Shown piece after piece: positions 22,749-26,437 of a stretch of DNA of 26,437 bases. A model generated the notes under the pieces. That model searched no databases, was not told the origin of the DNA, and saw nothing but the letters and a program-made list of their open reading frames with translations. The stretch's first letter is position 1. Each line of letters opens with the position of its first letter. Origin of the DNA: Bacteriovoracaceae bacterium UBA7695. GTDB lineage: Bacteria > Bdellovibrionota > Bacteriovoracia > Bacteriovoracales > Bacteriovoracaceae. Both the position numbers and the translations under genes were made by a program. Location: positions 379 to 26,815 of the forward strand of contig DLGL01000003.1 in the NCBI GenBank assembly GCA_002482685.1. Direction: 5' to 3'.

Positions 22749-23288
22749 ATGAAACAAACAGCAGTAGCGAAAGTTTACGCTAAGTCGATTCTTGAACTTG
22801 GCGATGATAAAAAAATCAAAGTGGCTGATGAACTCACTCGCTTAACTGAAGTGATCAATAAGTCTAACGAACTTGAAAACGTTCTTTTTCTTGAGGTTTT
22901 CACAGCTGATGAAAAGAAAGCCATCTTCACTGAAGTGGCAAAAAAACTTGAACTCTCTTCACTAACTGTTGAAGCGGTTAAATACCTCATCGATGAAAAC
23001 CGTATCGGTCTTCTTCCTTTGATCTTTAAAGAGATCATCGTGATTGATGATGAGAGACGTGGATTCATGCGTGGAACGATTGAAGGCAATGCTGAAACAA
23101 TCGATGACAGCTTCAAGAAAAAAATCGAAGGCTTCCTTAAGACTAAACTTGGTCGCGAGCCTCAGATGAACTACGTACAAAATAACAATATCACGGCCGG
23201 TTACAAAGTAACTGTTGAAGACCTTCAACTAGATGCTTCGATCGATAACCAGCTTGAACAATTTAAACAATCAATTCTAAGCGAATAA
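22749..23288 (+). CDS. atpH: F1Fo ATP synthase subunit delta
   Basis: This 179-residue soluble subunit connects the b stalk to the top of the alpha3beta3 head. The N-terminal helical bundle opens with AVAKVYAKSILELG, typical of the family. The C-terminal part has GFMRGTIEGNAETIDDSFKKKIEGFL, where the usual start is G-x-V-x-A at the processed delta domain. Length is normal. It lies between atpF and atpA in the standard order. Confidence 0.93.
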   Translation: MKQTAVAKVYAKSILELGDDKKIKVADELTRLTEVINKSNELENVLFLEVFTADEKKAIFTEVAKKLELSSLTVEAVKYLIDENRIGLLPLIFKEIIVIDDERRGFMRGTIEGNAETIDDSFKKKIEGFLKTKLGREPQMNYVQNNNITAGYKVTVEDLQLDASIDNQLEQFKQSILSE

Positions 23289-23314
23289 ATTAACCCAAAA
23301 GGGAAGGATTTTAG

Positions 23315-24829
23315 ATGAGTACATCAATTAGACCTGAGGAAATCACAGGAATCATCAAAGACAGAATTGCGAACTTCGAATCGCGTCTTCAGATGAATGA
23401 AATCGGAACAGTTCTTACTATCGGTGATGGTGTGGCACGTGTTTTCGGTCTTAAGAACGTTCTCGCAGGAGAGCTTGTTGAGTTCGAAGGCGGAGTTAAA
23501 GGAATGGTTCTTAACCTTGAAACTAACAACGTTGGTATCGTGGTTTTGGGTAACGATGCTTCTATTAAAGAAGGATCAACTGTTAAACGTACTGAAAAAA
23601 TCGTTTCAGTTCCTGTTGGTAACGGATTACTTGGTCGCGTAGTAAACGCAATCGGTGAGCCTATCGACGGTGCTGGTGAACTTAAAACAACTGAGTTCAG
23701 AAACGTTGAAATTAAAGCTCCAGGGATTATTGCTCGTAAATCAGTTCACGAGCCTATGCAAACTGGTATTAAAGCAATCGATGCCATGATTCCAATCGGA
23801 CGTGGTCAGCGTGAGCTTATCATTGGTGACCGCAAGACTGGAAAAACAGCAGTTGCCGTAGACACTATCATCAACCAAAAAGGGAAAGATGTTGTTTGTG
23901 TATACGTAGCCATCGGTCAGAAACAATCGACTGTTCGTCAGGTTTACCAGAAGCTTCTTGAAGCTGGTGCTCTTGAGTACACAATCATCGTTTCAGCTAC
24001 TGCTTCTCACTCGGCTCCACTTCAGTACCTTGCTCCGTACACAGGCTGTACAATGGGTGAGTACTACCGTGACCAAGGTAAGCATGCTCTTATCGTGTAC
24101 GATGACTTAACAAAACAATCACAAGCTTACCGTCAGCTTTCTCTCCTTCTTCGTCGTCCACCAGGACGTGAAGCATTCCCAGGAGACGTTTTCTACGTTC
24201 ACTCACGTCTATTAGAGCGTGCTTGTAAAGTTAACGATTCATTGGGTGCTGGTTCATTAACAGCTCTTCCAATCATCGAAACTCAAGAGGGTGACGTTGC
24301 TGCTTACATTCCTACAAACGTAATTTCGATTACTGATGGTCAGATCTACCTTGAGTCAGATTTATTCAACTCTGGTATTCGTCCAGCGGTAAACGTGGGT
24401 CTTTCGGTTTCTCGAGTTGGTGGAGCTGCACAAGTTAAAGCAATGAAAAAAGTTGCTGGTACACTTCGTCTCGATCTAGCTCAGTACCGTGAACTTGCAG
24501 CGTTTGCTCAGTTCGGTTCTGACTTAGATGAAGCCACTCAACGTCAGCTTGCACGTGGTGCTCGTCTGGTTGAACTTCTTAAACAAGGCCAATACTCACC
24601 GATGGATGTAATTGATCAATCAGTTTCAATCTTCGCTGCTACTAAAGGTTATTTCGATTCAATCCCAGTTAACAAAATTGGCCAGGTTGAAAAAGATCTT
24701 CTTGCAACTCTTCACTCACGTCACTCAGATCTTATGGGTGCGATGAAGACTGCTCAAGCAATGGGTCCTGAACAGGAAACTAAGCTTGTAGAAATCATCA
24801 AGACTTTCGTAGCTGGCTATAAGGTTTAA
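23315..24829 (+). CDS. atpA: F1Fo ATP synthase subunit alpha
   Basis: This 504-residue non-catalytic nucleotide-binding subunit of F1 has the Walker A GDRKTGKT at 171-178, preceded by IGRGQRELII. The conserved arginine contacting the neighbouring catalytic site is in VGLSVSRVGGAAQ. N-terminal beta-barrel and C-terminal helical domains are complete. AAGGGAAGG lies upstream of the ATG. It sits in order between atpH and atpG. Confidence 0.97.
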   Translation: MSTSIRPEEITGIIKDRIANFESRLQMNEIGTVLTIGDGVARVFGLKNVLAGELVEFEGGVKGMVLNLETNNVGIVVLGNDASIKEGSTVKRTEKIVSVPVGNGLLGRVVNAIGEPIDGAGELKTTEFRNVEIKAPGIIARKSVHEPMQTGIKAIDAMIPIGRGQRELIIGDRKTGKTAVAVDTIINQKGKDVVCVYVAIGQKQSTVRQVYQKLLEAGALEYTIIVSATASHSAPLQYLAPYTGCTMGEYYRDQGKHALIVYDDLTKQSQAYRQLSLLLRRPPGREAFPGDVFYVHSRLLERACKVNDSLGAGSLTALPIIETQEGDVAAYIPTNVISITDGQIYLESDLFNSGIRPAVNVGLSVSRVGGAAQVKAMKKVAGTLRLDLAQYRELAAFAQFGSDLDEATQRQLARGARLVELLKQGQYSPMDVIDQSVSIFAATKGYFDSIPVNKIGQVEKDLLATLHSRHSDLMGAMKTAQAMGPEQETKLVEIIKTFVAGYKV

Positions 24830-24847
24830 TTTTAAGGATTAAAGACA

Positions 24848-25717
24848 ATGGCAAATATTAAAGACCTCAAGAAAAAGATCAAGAGTACCAAAGGTACTTT
24901 TAAGATCACAAAAGCGATGAAGCTTGTTTCAGCTGCAAAGTTGAACAAAGCTCAGGTTCGTATCTTGGGTCTTCGTCCTTATTCAATCGAGCTTGAAGGA
25001 ACTGTTCGTACAGTTTCTGCCCTTGCTCAGGACTATATGAATGAGTATTTCCTTCCTAAGGATAATAACAAAGCAATAGTTCTTGTTCTGTCTTCTGATA
25101 AAGGTCTTTGCGGCGGTTACAACACCATGCTGGCCAAGGCGATCAGAAGATTCCAGGCTGAACACAAAGATGAAGATCTTAAGTTTGTTTGGATCGGTAA
25201 AAAAGTGAGAGATTTAATGTCTAAAGACGTTAACTCGGGCGAAACTTTTACCTTTGCCAAGCAAGAGCCAACTTATGAAGAAGTTAGAAAGATCGCTGAT
25301 AAGCTTGGAAGCTTGTTTGTAAGTGGCGAAGTTGGAAAAGTGTACGTTGCGTACAACTCTTTCATCTCTGCGATTGCATTCGACTCTAAGGTGAGACAGC
25401 TCCTTCCTATGCAGGTTTCAGAATCTGCTAAAGAAGAGATCAAAACCAAATATCCATATGACTTTAAGTATGACCCAAGTGCAGAGCAAATCCTGGATAC
25501 ATTAGTACCAGAAGTTTACCTCACGACAGTTTATACCTGTGTTCTAGATGCTATTGCTTCTGAACACGGATCTCGTATGAATGCGATGGAAAATGCTTCA
25601 AAAAACAGTAAAGAAGTGATTAAGAAGTTAAGTTTAAAAATGAATAAGTTGAGACAGGCGAAGATTACAACCGAATTGATCGAAGTTGTATCTGGTGCTG
25701 AGTCTCTCAACGGTTAA
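24848..25717 (+). CDS. atpG: F1Fo ATP synthase subunit gamma
   Basis: This 289-residue central rotor shaft has the N-terminal helix KIKSTKGTFKITKAMKLVSA, the conserved SSDKGLCGGYN in the middle, and the C-terminal helix RQAKITTELIEVVSGAESL that enters the head. Length is normal and the Shine-Dalgarno sequence AAGGA lies upstream. It is followed after 10 nt by atpD. Confidence 0.97.
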   Translation: MANIKDLKKKIKSTKGTFKITKAMKLVSAAKLNKAQVRILGLRPYSIELEGTVRTVSALAQDYMNEYFLPKDNNKAIVLVLSSDKGLCGGYNTMLAKAIRRFQAEHKDEDLKFVWIGKKVRDLMSKDVNSGETFTFAKQEPTYEEVRKIADKLGSLFVSGEVGKVYVAYNSFISAIAFDSKVRQLLPMQVSESAKEEIKTKYPYDFKYDPSAEQILDTLVPEVYLTTVYTCVLDAIASEHGSRMNAMENASKNSKEVIKKLSLKMNKLRQAKITTELIEVVSGAESLNG

Positions 25718-25727
25718 GGGAGTTATA

Positions 25728-26437
25728 ATGGAAAACACAGGTGTTATCCGTCAGGTATTGGGACCAGTAATCGATGTTGAGTTTGCTAACGGCAAATTAC
25801 CAGCTCTTTATAACGCTCTCAAAATTACAAACAAATCACTAGCTGGTGGGGAAGAAAACCTTACTGTTGAAGTGGCATCTCACCTTGGTAACAACATGGT
25901 TAGATGTATCGCTATGGACGCTACTGAAGGTCTAGCTCGCGGACAATCTGTTCGTGATACAGGTGCTCAGATTCAAGCTCCGGTAGGACGCGAGTGTCTA
26001 GGACGAATTATTAACGTAATCGGTGAGCCGGTTGATGAAGCTGGTCCAATTGGAAACAAAAAGACTTACCCTATTCACCGTGAAGCACCTAAGTTCTCTC
26101 ACCAATCTACTAAGAAAGAGCCATTCTTTACTGGTATTAAAGTAATCGATCTTCTTGCTCCTTACCTTAAGGGTGGAAAGATTGGTCTCTTCGGTGGAGC
26201 AGGAGTTGGTAAGACAGTTCTCATTATGGAACTTATTAACAACATCGCTACTCAACACGGTGGTTTCTCAGTTTTCGCTGGTGTGGGCGAGCGTACTCGT
26301 GAGGGTAACGATCTTTGGCACGAAATGAAGGAATCTGGGGTTCTTGAAAAAACTGCACTTTGTTACGGCCAAATGAACGAGCCACCTGGAGCACGTGCAC
26401 GTGTTGCTCTAACTGGTCTTTCAGTTGCTGAATATTT
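25728..26437 (+). CDS. atpD: F1Fo ATP synthase subunit beta, 5' part
   Basis: The first 236 codons of the catalytic subunit are present; the gene runs off the window. The start MENTGVIRQVLGPVIDVEF is typical and has GGGAG about 6 nt upstream. Walker A is GGAGVGKT at 156-163, and the catalytic glutamate is Glu188 in GVGERTREGNDL. atpC would be expected next but is outside the window. Confidence 0.97.
   Translation, partial: MENTGVIRQVLGPVIDVEFANGKLPALYNALKITNKSLAGGEENLTVEVASHLGNNMVRCIAMDATEGLARGQSVRDTGAQIQAPVGRECLGRIINVIGEPVDEAGPIGNKKTYPIHREAPKFSHQSTKKEPFFTGIKVIDLLAPYLKGGKIGLFGGAGVGKTVLIMELINNIATQHGGFSVFAGVGERTREGNDLWHEMKESGVLEKTALCYGQMNEPPGARARVALTGLSVAEY

Noticed and set aside
22775..23116. 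Minus-strand open frame of 113 codons opposite atpH
   Set aside because: It is the reverse-complement shadow of a well-recognised gene; the Ser-rich product looks like complemented Glu/Lys codons.
1..26437. tRNA, rRNA, CRISPR arrays, insertion sequences or prophage genes
   Set aside because: None was seen; the window is almost fully covered by conserved core genes without regular spaced repeats or transposase motifs.

Overview
This window is the replication-origin region of a bacterial chromosome. It carries a complete dnaA-oriC-dnaN-recF-gyrB-gyrA block on the minus strand. Diverging from it on the plus strand is rpmH-rnpA-yidD-yidC-mnmE-mnmG-rsmG-parA-parB-bactofilin, followed by an F1Fo ATP synthase operon. 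The gene order, the two b-type stalk subunits, the bactofilin beside parAB and the moderately AT-rich DNA suggest a Bdellovibrionota-type bacterium, perhaps of the Bacteriovorax/Peredibacter group. That placement is inference from gene order and composition, not a database match.

Layout: 1-1368 is the 3' part of a flavoprotein oxidoreductase on the plus strand. A hairpin terminator at 1374-1393 separates it from the minus-strand group. Read from the origin leftwards, that group is dnaN, recF, gyrB, gyrA, a TPR lipoprotein, and the Fo genes atpZ-like, atpI, atpB and atpE. The only long non-coding stretch, 11034-11581, is oriC, with an AT-rich segment near dnaN and a cluster of DnaA boxes nearer dnaA. 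The plus-strand group starts at 13380 and runs to the window end, where atpD is cut off. The ATP synthase genes are therefore split: membrane subunits a and c lie left of the origin, and b, b', delta, alpha, gamma and beta lie right of it, both transcribed away from oriC.

Two canonical parS palindromes (16988 and 19456) lie beside or inside the mnmE-mnmG-rsmG genes, just upstream of parAB. A second, different palindrome, consensus TGSYYCTATAGRRSCA, occurs six times between 14250 and 20515. It lies inside yidC, mnmE, mnmG and parB, in more than one reading frame. Every CTATAG hexamer I could find by eye in the window falls inside one of these sites. This is the most unusual signal here and may be an undescribed binding site for an origin-organising protein.

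Other oddities are an in-frame TAG four codons after the best ATG of rsmG, a non-canonical G4 motif in MnmE, a Gly at the GyrA quinolone-region aspartate position, an N-terminal extension on DnaA, and a long dyad around the atpF' leader.
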